The position numbers and the translations under genes were made by a program. This document shows, in pieces, positions 52,501 to 64,000 of a stretch of 64,000 nucleotides of DNA (its first letter is position 1; each line of letters opens with the position of its first letter). The notes under the pieces are model-generated. The model was not told where the DNA came from, did no database searches, and worked only from the letters and a program-made list of their open reading frames with translations. Source of the stretch: Amblyornis subalaris (Eukaryota > Chordata > Aves > Passeriformes > Ptilonorhynchidae); assembly GCA_018881555.1 (NCBI GenBank), contig JACAXG010000070.1, positions 2,914,001 through 2,978,000 on the forward strand, written 5' to 3'.

Positions 52501-53273
52501 GTCGTTGCAAAGGTATCCAGAGTTTCTTATTAAGTTGCTTTTAAGGCTGTTCTGAACTGGCCNTTTTCACCACTGTACATCACACAGACACGAGGACAGT
52601 GATTCTGCCTGTGCACAGCCCCATGACAAGTCCCAGTACAATGTGGTTACAGACTTCTCCTCCAGTCTGTAACTAAGGCCAGTGCTGCTGGAGCANGGAC
52701 AAAGCAGCACTATGCCACAGAGAGGTAGGACCAAGAGGAGACAAAGAGGATGGCAGAACCAATCCACGTTCATGGAGGCAGGCAGGCATGCATAGATGTG
52801 TCAGCAATTTAAGAACAGTGATACCAGGTGAGCTGCAGAGAGGATGAACATGATAGTTCCTCACTTGTCCCTACAAAGGCACAGGACATGCAATGGCACC
52901 AGCTGGCTGGAGGCCTGCAGCAGAGGCACGGTTTCATTTTGAGATTCGTTTTGTTTCCTCACTGGAAGCAGAAAACCCACTGAGGCTAGAGGAAAAAGAC
53001 AAACAATCCAAACCCCTATAATCCAATAGTTATGTCAAAGCCAGCTATGAAGATTTAGGATGTTATTTCCCCTCCTCAAACAGGGACTTTGAGTAAAACT
53101 GACCCTCACGCTAAGCCATTTTGACCTCTTCATAAGCTCGCACCATAAAGTGTGGAGGCTGTTACACTGCCTTATCTTGTTGGGATTGTAAACCTTGGAG
53201 CTCTAAATTCCTAAATTCTATGACCTTAGAAATTCTTCCCCAGGCAAGACAGAGTAAGAACTTCTTTCTTGTC

Positions 53274-53295
53274 TTTTTTTTTTTTTTTTTTTTTT
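53274..53295. repeat. Poly(T) tract of 22 bases
   Basis: An uninterrupted run of 22 T. It could be the tail of a minus-strand retrocopy extending to the right, but I found neither a recognisable body nor a matching target-site duplication of the left flank. Confidence 0.92.
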
Positions 53296-55373
53296 ACATG
53301 CACAGTGAGGTAACTTGTAATTAATCTGTGTTTCAGATGGGAAAGCTGTAAACCCATTTTGCTAAGGAATCCTACACCTGGCCACATCCTGGAAGCTTTG
53401 CTTGGCTGCAAGACCCTGATGACTGGCCAGGAGCTGGCCCGCTCGCTGTGAGAAAATTCATACAGTGCCTGAGGTGTACAGCAGGGCTGAGTGAAGGCTG
53501 GCACAGCGACACTGGTGCCAAATCTGGCTTCCTCTGCCTGGGAGTGTCTGCTGGCCTGAGGCACCTCAGGATTTCACCATTCTCATCTGGCAAACTTTTT
53601 CATGGGCTTTGCAGATGGTAGAGGGCATTCGAGCCTAATGATAACAAGATTGTCATTCCTTGGCTGCCTTTTGCAAACGCCCTCCACGGGTGNCCCAAGG
53701 TGGCAAAGCCCTACTCCACAAAGTGGTGGTGGCAGCTGAGCCTGAACCACTGTAACCCCCCTCAAAGGGCGGTGCCGGAACAGGCCCAGCTCAGTCCCTA
53801 CCGGAGAGCAGCAGGCACACAACAGCTGCTGTGATCCAAAGCCAATGCAGGAGTTGGGGGCTTGTCCTGCTTTGCTACTGTTCTCTGAAGCTTGCCNAAA
53901 GCGAAGCAGCAAGCTAAACACTTCCATGCCCCTTCAGAAGTTATTATGTTACGGTTGGTATTTCTTAGAGAGCTNTTTGCTCTCTGTTCCCTCTCTCCTC
54001 TCCCCGCAACAGGAGTTTACAAGGGTAAAACCTCCACAGCTTCAAGAGCAATGGCCCCTGATGAGAGGCTGCGTCAGTGGCAGAGCAGGACACAAAGCAG
54101 GCAGTGAGGAAAGTGCTGATTTCTCTGCAATGAGGAGCAGGGAAAAGGGAAGCTCCCTGAGGCTCGCGAAGTGCTCACACTGCAGTGCGAGGTGAACGGC
54201 CCCAAGCAGCACCCCTTCTGTACCCTTTGTCCTGTACAGAAGAAAATGTAATAAGCTCTGGAGTTGGCTTTGGCATATTGCTGCATTCCCCACNTGTAGA
54301 GGAATGGTGTTGCTGAAGGCAGAAATAAAATTCTTGCCTTTGCCTCCCTCAGCTCCTCATTTGGTCTGAACTNGGGTACCTGCCCAGCGCAGTGCCTGCC
54401 TGACAGGCCTTGGTCAAGAGGGAAGACACTGAGGTTACAGCCCGCCTGGGCCACGGGGTAAATCTGAGCAAGTCTGCAGGGCTGCAGAGCTCTACACCCG
54501 CGTCGACTCCGCAGCTCTGCAAACACCGGCCAAGCAAACCAGTCTTCTTCCAATTCACAAGCAGGACAAGCTCCTCACACCAACCATCGTTTCATGTGAC
54601 TTAACAGCAGATTTCAAAGGGCTCTTTCACCCGGAGGAAATGTGGGTCTATTGATGAGCTCCTCCACTATCTTGGAAGGACGTTTTGCCAAGGCTTTAGA
54701 TTTTAGTGGTAAAACAAAGAGTTTTGTGGCCTGTGTGTATCAGTTGCATTACATGGATTGCATAAAGTGCTTTGGGGCCCCAATGAATTGAATTTGGACA
54801 ATGCCCATCTGAAGGATTTTGATCAATTTTTCCATTTGCCAGTCATAAACAAGGCAGCATCCTTGACTGGTTGCTGGCAAGCGGCCCCGTCCCAGACTTG
54901 GGATCAGCATTCCTCTGGTCTTTGCAGAAAACACAAAATCAGATTTTTGTTTGTTTTTCACAAATTATGTAACAGTCCCCACAAAAAACATTTGGTAATG
55001 ATAAGTAGTCTCTGTATGTCCTCATTATTCTGACCTTTAAAAATACTGTTATTTACTGGTGCATTCAGCCACAGATGTTCAGAAATTAACATTCCCAACT
55101 CATGATAAGAATTGCCCTCAATCATCATTCCTGTTAGCATGATGGGGAACATCACTCCCCAGTAACTGTATTCTGATCACAGTCCTACACATGGTATAAG
55201 CTGGGTATGTAACATTAATGACNTTAAAGAGAATAGAAATGCAGACATTACTGGTACCTCACTGAAGACTTTCTCCCCAGAGCTCGATACGACTTTGACA
55301 AGGAGACTGAAGTACAACAAGGGGGAATGGGAAAAGCAGAGGCAAACCCCCGGCAGTGATGCTCACATGGTGT

Positions 55374-55467
55374 GATTCCTGGGGATGGTGCTGTGCAGGG
55401 CCGGGAGTTGGACTCGCTGATCCTGGAGGGTCCCATCCAACTTGGCGTATTCTGTGATTCTGTGATC
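55374..55467 (+). mobile_element. CR1 LINE 3' end with ATTCTGTG tail
   Basis: The segment contains gagttggactcgctgatcct, then gagggtcccatccaac, and ends with two copies of attctgtg (55449-55464) followed by atc. This is the characteristic 3' terminus of chicken-type CR1 elements (ttggactcgatgatcc, ggtcccttccaac, attctatg/attctgtg octamers). Only about 95 bases are kept, which fits the severe 5' truncation usual for CR1. The orientation is the same as KIF26B and it lies about 13 kb past the stop codon. Confidence 0.93.
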
Positions 55468-57591
55468 TTTGCTACTCCAGTTNCCAGACCACCGCCTGTT
55501 CCTCAGCTGCATGGCTACCACTACAAGNTATGGAGAGCAATTCCTCCCTGCAAAGGTGTGATTCCTGAAATTCTGTCCAAAGACCACAACAGCCTTTCCA
55601 TCCTTCACTGTGGGCTCCTGCAGTGTGCTGCTGCTGGTGTGAGGGATGGCAGCTCCACGGCTTTGCAACACATCGCTTGAGTGTCCCCAGCTTAGCAAGG
55701 GACAGCACAGGGAGGGTCAGGTCAGATCTCTTCTCTACCTGTTTTATCATGTGATTCTCAGCACCACAAGGAGAGATAGGAACAGGAAGACAACACAAGA
55801 AATACTTCATTAAAAGGAGTTTCATTATAAGTATATAGGCAAGAGCAGCACAGAGCAGAGCAGTGGGCCTGGGGGAGGGGAAGAGTGGAGCTCTGCTAAT
55901 TTCCTCATCAGACGCCCTTCTCTATTACTGTCTCCTGGCTCCTGCTCTGAAAGTCAAGTGGAATCACCTGTGATTTAAAGTGCAGTTTTCCTTCAAGACA
56001 TATGTAAAATTGCCACCTTCAGAGCCTCTGGGGCTGGGAATCAGAGTTGCTGAATTGGAAGGGTGGAAGAAGAAAGCACTGCTCTTTCCTCCAGTATTGT
56101 CAGCCCTACTAGAACAGTCCTTAGCTGAAACGGAGATGGCTCTTTAGCTCCAGGTAAGGGGACCAGCAAGTGCTACCTGCCTGAGCCCAAGAGATGGAGG
56201 CTAACTTTAAGCATAGAAGAGACTGTGTGATTATTCTCTTCCCCTTGTCTTGGGGATAAGGAAATCAGAAGAAATTGTGCTCTGTTCAGATTTAGGCATC
56301 TTTAGAGTTAAAATGGACTCGGGCAAGATGCTTCAGCCCTGCCCTCCTGCCTTGAGCCCCAACAGAATTTGGTTAACAAGGAGCTGGAGCATCTGAGACT
56401 GCTGAAAAGCTTGTGTGTATATGCATTTCTGTGTGTGCCTGTCTCTCTGGCTATATAGAGATATGTTTAAAAGAAGGTTAATTGGCCTCCTGGGAACTAT
56501 AAAGAACCTGTTAGGTTCCTCTGTGTGAGCAGTGACTGTATGAAGCCTAATTACTAAGCCTGAGTTATTCTTTTATTTGGGGGCGAGAGAATCTCTAAGG
56601 TTCTTATTAAAACCTACAAAAAGTCTAAAAAACGATGGAATTAGAATTGATTTGTCCATGTTGATCACAAGTGCAGAGCAAATAAAAACATTGAACTTTC
56701 CCCAGGAAATACTAATGGGGATCGCATAGGCCTGGCTTACACATCACTATTGTGGGGATAAACAGAAACCACTGTGCTAAATGGCAAGAATTGCAGACCA
56801 CAGGTTTTCAGATAAGGTGCACTCCTTATGCTTAGGGCAGGGAAAATTCACACTTGGATGTTTTTGTAGGGCGCATTTTACGAAACAGCCTAACAAATGT
56901 ATTTTCAGGCTAATTAAATCTGTAAAATCAGAAATGAAAAAAAGAGGACTTTTCTTTGGAAAAATGTACATTGATAGGAAAAAGAAAATAGTCATCTGAA
57001 AAAGAAGAAAAGAAAAAGAGGAACTCTAGCATGGCTTTGGTCTGAAATGTACAAAAGCTTTGCAGTTTTCAACTGGTCTTTAGAAGTTGTTGAAGCTCTG
57101 TGGGTGGAAACAAAGCTTTGTCTATTTGGAGGGGGCACAGTGTAGACAGGGGCAACTCACAGGTCTCTGTCTGTGTTTGGCAACTTGGTTGTGGAGGAAC
57201 TCTTGGGTACTACCTGCAGTTATGAGGACTGCGATGATGCCTCTCCAACCCACGCTGCCCACAGCCAGGGACGGCAGGGCCGTAACACAGACATTGCACC
57301 TTGCTACAGCGCTGACACCAATCCGGACATGTTCATGTGGGACAGGATTAATGTTTGCAAATTATCATGGCAACAAGCTGTTTTGCTGCTCTTCCCCAAA
57401 AGCTAGGCTGGCCAAATATTTCTCCCCTATAATTAGTTGGTTTTGTAAATGTTATTTCCGTAAATGTTTGCTGTAGGGCCTGTCTGCAACACTGTCACTG
57501 TGTTTGCTGCTCGCATTAACAGCTTTTTCTGTGGGAGAAGTCACTGACCCCCCACCCCACTGACACTCACCCTTGCTTTGGGGCTTTTGGT

Positions 57592-57770
57592 GGTTCTGCC
57601 ACTGTGTTAACTTGTGCACATTAAGTAACTTATCTACAGGCCTCTTTTTCCTCAACTGTGAATTAATGCTTAGCCTCCTTTTTAAAGTACTCAGAGGTAT
57701 TTTGAGAACTACATTTTTTTGTGCATAGCTCTCATGCTGTTCTACCAATAATGCACTAAGTGAATGCATA
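57592..57770 (+). mobile_element. Probable MIR-like SINE remnant
   Basis: Motifs in sense MIR order can be seen: 'ttctgccactgtgttaactt', 'ttaagtaactta', 'cctctttttcctcaactgtgaa', then 'gcttagcctcc' and 'tttgagaac'. They resemble the MIR layout of 'ctgccacttactagctgtg', 'aagttacttaacct', 'cctcagtttcctcatctgtaaaa' and 'tacctcatagg'. It is strongly diverged, so the call is tentative. Confidence 0.45.
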
Positions 57771-57811
57771 TAGGGTCTTTAAGCAGAGCTTTGAATAGTG
57801 CCATAGACAGT

Positions 57812-57856
57812 TCCTTTTATTTTTTCTTTTTTTTTCTTTCTTTTTTTTTTTTTTCT
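57812..57856. repeat. T/C-rich pyrimidine tract
   Basis: About 45 bases that are almost all pyrimidine, with several runs of 6-14 T separated by single C or A. It sits between two oppositely oriented MIR-like remnants. Confidence 0.88.
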
Positions 57857-57916
57857 GTGAGGAGTTATTTCCCAAAGATCAATGATAACAAAACTCATTT
57901 GTGGACATCTAACCCT

Positions 57917-57992
57917 GTCTGATTTGCCCAAGGTCAGACGCAATTTCTGGTGCAGCAGAGAATCCAAGCCAGAACTCCATGTCCATAACTGT
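57917..57992 (-). mobile_element. Probable MIR-like SINE remnant
   Basis: 'gatttgcccaaggtcagac' followed by 'gcagcagagaatccaagccagaac' matches the reverse-complement MIR block (gacttgcccaaggtcacac, then gtggcagagccgggattcgaaccc). Only this part of the element is recognisable. Confidence 0.6.
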
Positions 57993-59579
57993 AAGACCTT
58001 CCTTCTCCTTGTCTTATGGGAGGTTTAATTCTGATTCAGGAAAAAAAAAATCCTCATAACTGGCACAACCTCTGTGAAAAATAGAACTCTGTTCATTAAG
58101 AGCTTTGCAGTGGCCAGGGACTATTTGAAATATACTGTGTGGGGAAATAGCCTCTGTGTTTCATAAGCACACTCTGTAAAAAAAATAACAAGTCTAAGGA
58201 AAGCTCACTTAAAAATCCTAGCTATCAGAGAACAGGGTTACAATGAGAAGCAGAAAAAAGGCTGAGTAGTGGGCGAGTTTTCTTGGCATAAACCCATGCA
58301 CGATAGACTCAAGGAGGTCAAAGCTCTAAAAAAATTGGTTTACTGCATTTTTCCTCACTGCTTTTCTTTTACTTTCTACCACCTCTACTGTGCACTGCAT
58401 AATAGCCTGTTTGCCAAGGGCCTGTAGAGTTTTTACTTCCAACACCAGGTCAGCACCCTTGAGGGGTATGGATACAGAGAATTATGCCATGCTTACAGAA
58501 ATAACACAGTTTAGGGAGATCTTATGTTTTTTTGCTTAAGACAAATATTTTGTTCAGTTGTAATCAGCTATTCTTAGCAAAATTGTATCATTCCCCATGT
58601 TTTTTTCCTATGTGCTGGTACTGCTTTTCTTCCAAACACATACTGCCATGCAATTCTGCTCCCTCTGAGTGCAATCTAACATTGTTTTTCCTGGACTAAT
58701 TTAAGGGATAGTGACAAAACAAAAGTAACTCAAAATGCATTCCTAAAACTTGAGGTGAACTCAAATCACCATTGCTTTCCAAAAAGGCTCCGGAAAACCT
58801 CCAACCTCTGGGAAGCAAGCAGCAAGCCTGCCAGCATTACAGATAATGTTGCAGTCTGCCTCTGACTTTAGCATCTTTATCTTACCGCTAATACCACCAC
58901 CTGCAAAATTTGACAGATATTATTCATGAAAACTGAAACATGATGTCTGTGCAAAGATAACACTACTTGATTTGATATGAGTGCTTATCTAATGTTGCCT
59001 CCTCACTGGCACCCTTGCTTGCTACTACACTTTCAAACCATGCATTTAGGTAAATCCTTCCACAGTCACAGGCCAGCATTCTTTGAAGAAAATAGCCTGG
59101 AGCAGGACCACCAGGAGAGAAAATCTGCCCACAACAACCTCCCCTGCAGCATTGTCAGTCCTGCTGGTGCTGTTGATGCATGGGAATCTCCAAGGGAAAC
59201 CGCTCAGTAAATGACTGAAAACAACCAGAAAACGTGACTCTTGCCTTGACCAAGCCAAAAGAAGTGCAAGTTTTGCATAAACAGTAATGAATATAAAGCA
59301 TGGATTATGCCCCCACACTAAAGGGCCTCCTCAGTCCAGCCCAGAGAAGAAGGCCAGGCAGGGCAGGCAATGCAGTGGTGCCCCCAGGACCCTGAGCACA
59401 GACCACTGTGGTGCTGATTTGGTTTCTTGCATTGAGTGTTGGGCTGTGGATAGATTTCCAACTCATGGCAGCACAGCTGCTGCTGTGACACTCCAAAGCC
59501 GACACCACCCGCTCCTTCTCTGTTTCCCAATGGGCAGTCACTGAACTGTTTCCATGGTACCTTTTCTCTGTCTTCTTAG

Positions 59580-59621
59580 ACCTTAGAGAAGACCACTGCT
59601 GGACAGAAAGCCCCAGCGTGG
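59580..59621 (+). other. Short exon-like segment with strong splice signals
   Basis: The segment follows a very good acceptor (ccttttctctgtcttcttag) and precedes gtangt, where the undetermined base is compatible with gtaagt or gtgagt. It is 42 bases long and one frame is open across it (TLEKTTAGQKAPAW). No flanking exon or known protein is recognised. It could be a non-coding RNA exon, a microexon of an unknown transcript, or a chance match. Confidence 0.2.
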
Positions 59622-62600
59622 GTANGTGCTTCAGCTTGCTGTAAAGTGGCTGTTCTCACATGACATCAGGCGACTCTGCCTATCCCCCAGCTCCCACCTG
59701 GAAGTGTTGAGGTGTCCTTGTACCAGAAGCCCCAGGAAACAGTGCTGCAGTTCATACCTACAGATGTATCTGCATGTACGAGAGCTGGAAGGCCATCTCA
59801 CAGTATTTGTTGCACAAACTAAAGCATCACCTTACCTTACATTCTGAAGTCCTCTCCATCTGTAAACCTTAGTACTAGATATGTAATCATCTTTACACAA
59901 AAATCATATAAATTATAATATGCATGTGCCTATTTAAAACCAGAAAATAACTCCTGAAGACTCAGCACCCTTCACATTTTCTGGTTGTCCATCAGTACTT
60001 TGTCAGAACTCCCAATAAATGTGAAGGTCTGACCTTTCCTCCTAGACAATTTCCTTTTTATAATAGCAGGAAGACCCAACCAAGCAGTGAATTTCTGTGA
60101 GGATTACTGCACTTCTTGGGTGGCTGATACGACTTGGCCTCTGGCACCAAGCCATGCTACATACTCCAGAAATGCAGTGCATTTCATAGGTTATTGCTTG
60201 CACATTACTGCCGGGCAAGTGAATGCTCCATACGCTGGAACAAATTCAAACGTCTTGAAAGGAGATATCTTCCTCAGCGCTGGCATTCGTGTGCCGTGGC
60301 TGTAAATTACGCCCAGAGTGTTCATTTTCTTTTTAAATGTGTTCTCACCGTGTAATAATTAATGGTGTCAGGTTACTGGTGTGAAAAAAGCCTGACTTTA
60401 CAACAACGATGGATTAATGAAGTAACAGTCATGGCTGGAGTAGCAGCAATAAATTGTTGGAGGAGTGACACACCTGAAGCAATACTTTCAAAGGCCTTAA
60501 ATTATTTAGGTTTCAATGTCCCTCATAAATATCTGGCTTTTGTTAATATTTGTTTCTGTTTTAAAAATGGAAGTCAACAGCTCTGGCAAGAACAAGTCTC
60601 TCGCTGATGAGCATGGGGAAATGGGATGCCTGCGCTTTCTAAGGCATCCTTATCTTCCCGAGGGGTGACAATGTTCATCCGCAGGTCTCTGGGCTTCTCT
60701 ATTTGGGGATGTGACATTCAAACCCCACAGACTCAGAAAGGTCTAGAGACCACACCACTGAGCTCACAGGTCCAAATATCTCTGTTTTTAAAACTGCTAT
60801 GAAGCGAGGAACTCTTGAAGCAGGCAAAATGGGGAAAAAGCAGAGTAAGCAATTTCCACTTCTGATAAAATATTTTATTCAATCTATTTTAGCATTCAAT
60901 ATTATAACACATGAAATGCAAGAAGAAGAGAGACAGAGCCCTGCAGATATATTAGGAGGGAGGAAAATCTCATTTAGAACATCGGGAAACTTGCTGTCAC
61001 AGAGCATTGGATCAGGCTTTTGGAAACCACACCAAAGCGCAAGGCCAAGGGAAATCGTATATTCTCTGCACTTATAATGTGTCTGACAAGAGATTCTTAA
61101 TTGCTGACATAAACTGATATAAAAAATTGACTGCTGATATCAATGGAATTAGATCACTTTGTAACTGATGAAGACTCCATATGCATTTCCCAATACTTAC
61201 TATCAAATAAATTAGGTGTGGTAAATTTATAATTAGTTATTGTCAATAAGACTGATGATTAATGAGAAAAAAAATCCTCTGAAAATTACAGGAATTCCAC
61301 CAACCACCAACTCAATTCAGATCACACAGCAAAACTAATATTAAACCTTTTTGTAAAGCAAATATGACCTAAAGAAAAGACACTAAAATCATCAAGAAGC
61401 TTCACAATGAAATAAAAACCATTTTATTTTCTTTGTCTTTGAATACTTTGTTTTCCAGACTAGAGATTATCTTCATTGTATTCTCATCATGGCCTCACAG
61501 TCTTCCTTTATCCCCATCAAGACTTTCATCAGGCTGTGATCTGTCCCATGGGTCACCTTCATAATATTATAGGCCTTGAGGAAAGAACAGAAAGGGACAC
61601 ATTAGTCATTGTGCAGGCCATGCAAAGGGGTTGGACCCTGCAGCAGGGTGGGATGTAAGCAGTGGTCCTCAAGTGGCTGGCACCTGGGGGGCTTGAATGC
61701 ATGGCATAGCTGAAATAGGAGTGAAGCATCCCAAAGTGAATGATGATTTGTCTCTGACAAAGGAGGAGGCACTGACACATTATTCTTGGGTGTTAAAACC
61801 CGCCAATATGTTGCACAGCTGGATGTTTGGAATAGCAGAGGGAGATACTTTTGCACTGAGGCACGAAGGTGATTTCAAGATTGGACAACTAGAGCACCCA
61901 AGGTTTCGATACATTACTTAAAAGATGACTGTGATGCTCATGATGTCAGTGGCCTCCAAGTCCTGTAAAAATAGTATTGGATTAATGTTTAACCAACAGA
62001 ATAAAGTACCTTAACTCTATCAGGAGGAGCTATACATAGCATCCAACAAATGAATACATTAATAGTTTCACTTTAAAAAGGCATGCAGGGGAATGGGTCT
62101 TTGCTGCTTTTCCCAGGGATTATTTTCTCTGTGTGTTTGTCATCTTCTACTGCTAGGCTAATTTACGCTTGCCGATATTGCCTGTAGTGTTGCTGATTTC
62201 CTGCCACAGATACGTCTGAAATGCTCTTTGCCCAGCTCGTGTTTAGATCATCACTTTTCATATGGCATTTCTGCTTGTTCCTTCTATTAAATTGCTCCTG
62301 CAAGGAGGAAAGTACCAGATGGAAGCTGATCGAGCACTTCTGAAGATAGAACAAGGGAGCTAGTAGCATAGTGGCAGAAGAAAAGATCACAGATTTTTCA
62401 TCATCCCAAACCGAAGAATTGGAAAAAAATGAATGCAGCCTGTGTTTCAATGGGTTCCTCGTTCAATCAGCTAACAAAATTCAGCTACATTGATTTTGGA
62501 TTGCAGTATCTTTTTGGAAACAAATGTTGAGGAAGGGGCCTCATTTAAATTGGATTGCTAAAAATAAATACATCTTTTGGTGGAATGAATGAAAGTCTGC

Positions 62601-64000
62601 TTCCAAATACTAGAGACTGGCAAACAATTGGAAATACTCGCACACTTTATTTTTGCTTCAAATTAGCTAATTCTTAAAAGAGGGAGGCAGCAAAATATTG
62701 AAAGAACAAGTTGAGATAGCAGTCAAAACAAATTATAGTGAGCAAGAAGCTCCAGAAAGAGTCAAATATGCTCTAACCTATTATAGTGCCCTACTACTAA
62801 GTGATAAAATATACTCAGTTAAAAAGAACAATGGAAATACTTTCATCACTTTTAGACATGTCAAAGAAATGTGAAACAAAATCAGAAATACTAAATTTTT
62901 GTAACATGCAGCTGCATCCAGGCTAACTAGGAAGGGATAGGATCATCTTAGAGCAAAGTGGCCAGGTGAATTGGCCCTGGATCCTGACACCTCGGTGCAC
63001 AGTGCTCACATGCCCTGTCGCAGAAAGCGATGGATTTATTGTGAATGAGGTATGCTAAGAGCTGTGCACCTGGATACATCCAAGTGACAGTCCTGGGACA
63101 GCTGACCCGGATCCTCAGTCCCACTGCAGGGCAGAAGTCAGGCTCGTAGTGATGGATTTGGACCATGACACCCGGATGCACAGCCAGAGATGTCCATATA
63201 GATCTACTTCTGTTAAAAGGCAATAATCCTTAATACTAAACTTAATCTTCAATTAATGCTACCATTACTGACTTTCTCTCACTTCCAGTATTTCCTTTCC
63301 ACTTCCTTTCTTTCCTCAGTATAGCAGACAAAGGCACTCAGTCTTCATCCTTTTGTTTCCTTGGAGGAAATCATTCTCATGCAGTGTACTGTCTCACACA
63401 CTGCAGTACGAGTCAGAACCAGCAGCACCAAAGTTAGAACAGCTATGACTTGTGTAATCCCTAAATTCAACTGGTATTAGGTTATGTAGCTCTTTTGGCA
63501 AAGGTCAGTGCAAAACTTGGGATAATTTCAGCTCCAATGCAAGGAATTGTTTTACTGGACAGAAGCAGGAACACGTGGGCTCTCTGCCCACCCCCCTGCT
63601 CTCCTCAATCACACAGCTAACNGGCAGAGATGAGGCTGAGCAGATTCATGTGCTCTGTGTGGTCTTCGTCTCAGCTAGAAGAGCAAATCCAATTATGAAA
63701 AGCTACAACAGCAACACAGGCCACGGTGTCATCAGCCACACACTGTCTCCCTGAAGAATCTAAGCCCCATTAGATTAGAGGTATGGCTGCTGCTCCATGA
63801 ATGTAAATGAGGTGCAGCACAGGTGTTTGTGCCTGATTTGCATGGGGATGGGACAGGATGCCCATGGCCATGGCTGTGGGGAACTGTGAGCAGATGCAGG
63901 ATGGCACAGCTCTGTCATAGGGAAAGCAGGAAGCAAATGGCCATGTGCCAGAGTGGCAGGAAGTGTAGGCTAGTATTTCAGAGGGAGTATCTGTGGTTTT

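Larger units (their letters stand above)
49001..64000. other. Intergenic region, no protein-coding gene recognised
   Basis: All six frames are broken by stops at ordinary spacing, and no family is recognisable. By mammalian synteny the neighbour should be SMYD3 on the minus strand. I looked for its conserved C-terminal motifs (around GMFPQAMKNLRLAFD and EHSLIEDLILLLEE) on the minus strand and did not find them. Contents I can support are a CR1 3' end at 55.4 kb, two MIR-like remnants at 57.6-58.0 kb, homopolymer and pyrimidine tracts, and an exon-like 42-base segment at 59.58 kb. An intact octamer ATTTGCAT occurs near 63835 but means little alone. Confidence 0.6.

Noticed and set aside
53274..53600. 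Poly(T) followed by a GC-richer stretch, considered as a minus-strand processed retrocopy
   Set aside because: No recognisable protein in the adjacent sequence, and I could not find a matching target-site duplication.
54074..54553. A 159-codon minus-strand open frame in a GC-richer patch
   Set aside because: Cys- and Ser-rich composition with no domain, overlapped by other open frames, and two n positions could hide stops.
1..64000. CRISPR array, operon-like gene cluster, prophage or other mobile gene system
   Set aside because: No regularly spaced direct repeats and no compact gene runs. The only coherent coding signal is a spliced vertebrate gene.

Overview
This is a window of vertebrate nuclear DNA, most likely from a bird. 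Two CR1-type LINE fragments are present. One ends in the octamer repeat (ATTCTGTG) typical of avian CR1 3' ends. The only recognisable gene has large introns with GT-AG splice sites, and its protein is close to, but clearly diverged from, mammalian KIF26B. I see no bacterial, phage or viral gene content. I cannot tell chicken from turkey, quail or another bird by reading alone. Single undetermined bases (n) are scattered at roughly kilobase spacing; they look like masked or low-confidence positions and not like gaps.

The one protein-coding gene I can support is the 3' two-thirds of KIF26B (kinesin family member 26B) on the + strand, in five exons. They are 22234-22396 (end of the kinesin motor domain), 23536-26968 (a very large exon coding the serine-rich, mostly disordered stalk/tail), 39303-39505, 40507-40657 and 42231-42379 (conserved C-terminus and stop). 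All junction phases agree and the joined frame is open for about 1,365 residues. The N-terminal region and most of the motor lie upstream of the window. Bases 1-22233 are therefore part of one large KIF26B intron.

The 3' UTR follows from 42380, with a first candidate polyadenylation signal at 42975 and further candidates near 46.4, 47.6 and 47.9 kb. From about 43 kb (or 48 kb if a distal site is used) to 64 kb I recognise no gene. In mammals the next gene is SMYD3 on the opposite strand, but I found none of its exons here.

The non-coding part holds two CR1 fragments, four MIR-like SINE remnants, one other old dispersed repeat, simple-sequence tracts and small tandem duplications. Points worth a second look are: a phase-compatible, open 57-base cassette-exon candidate inside the long KIF26B intron (36355-36411); a 19-base perfect inverted repeat enclosing 131 bases (12639-12807); a CpG-rich intronic patch with an antisense exon-like segment (about 13.0-13.4 kb); a 42-base exon-like segment downstream of the gene (59580-59621); and a CT microsatellite inside the splice-acceptor tract of the giant exon. 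I did not find a new defence, mobile or biosynthetic system and do not claim one.
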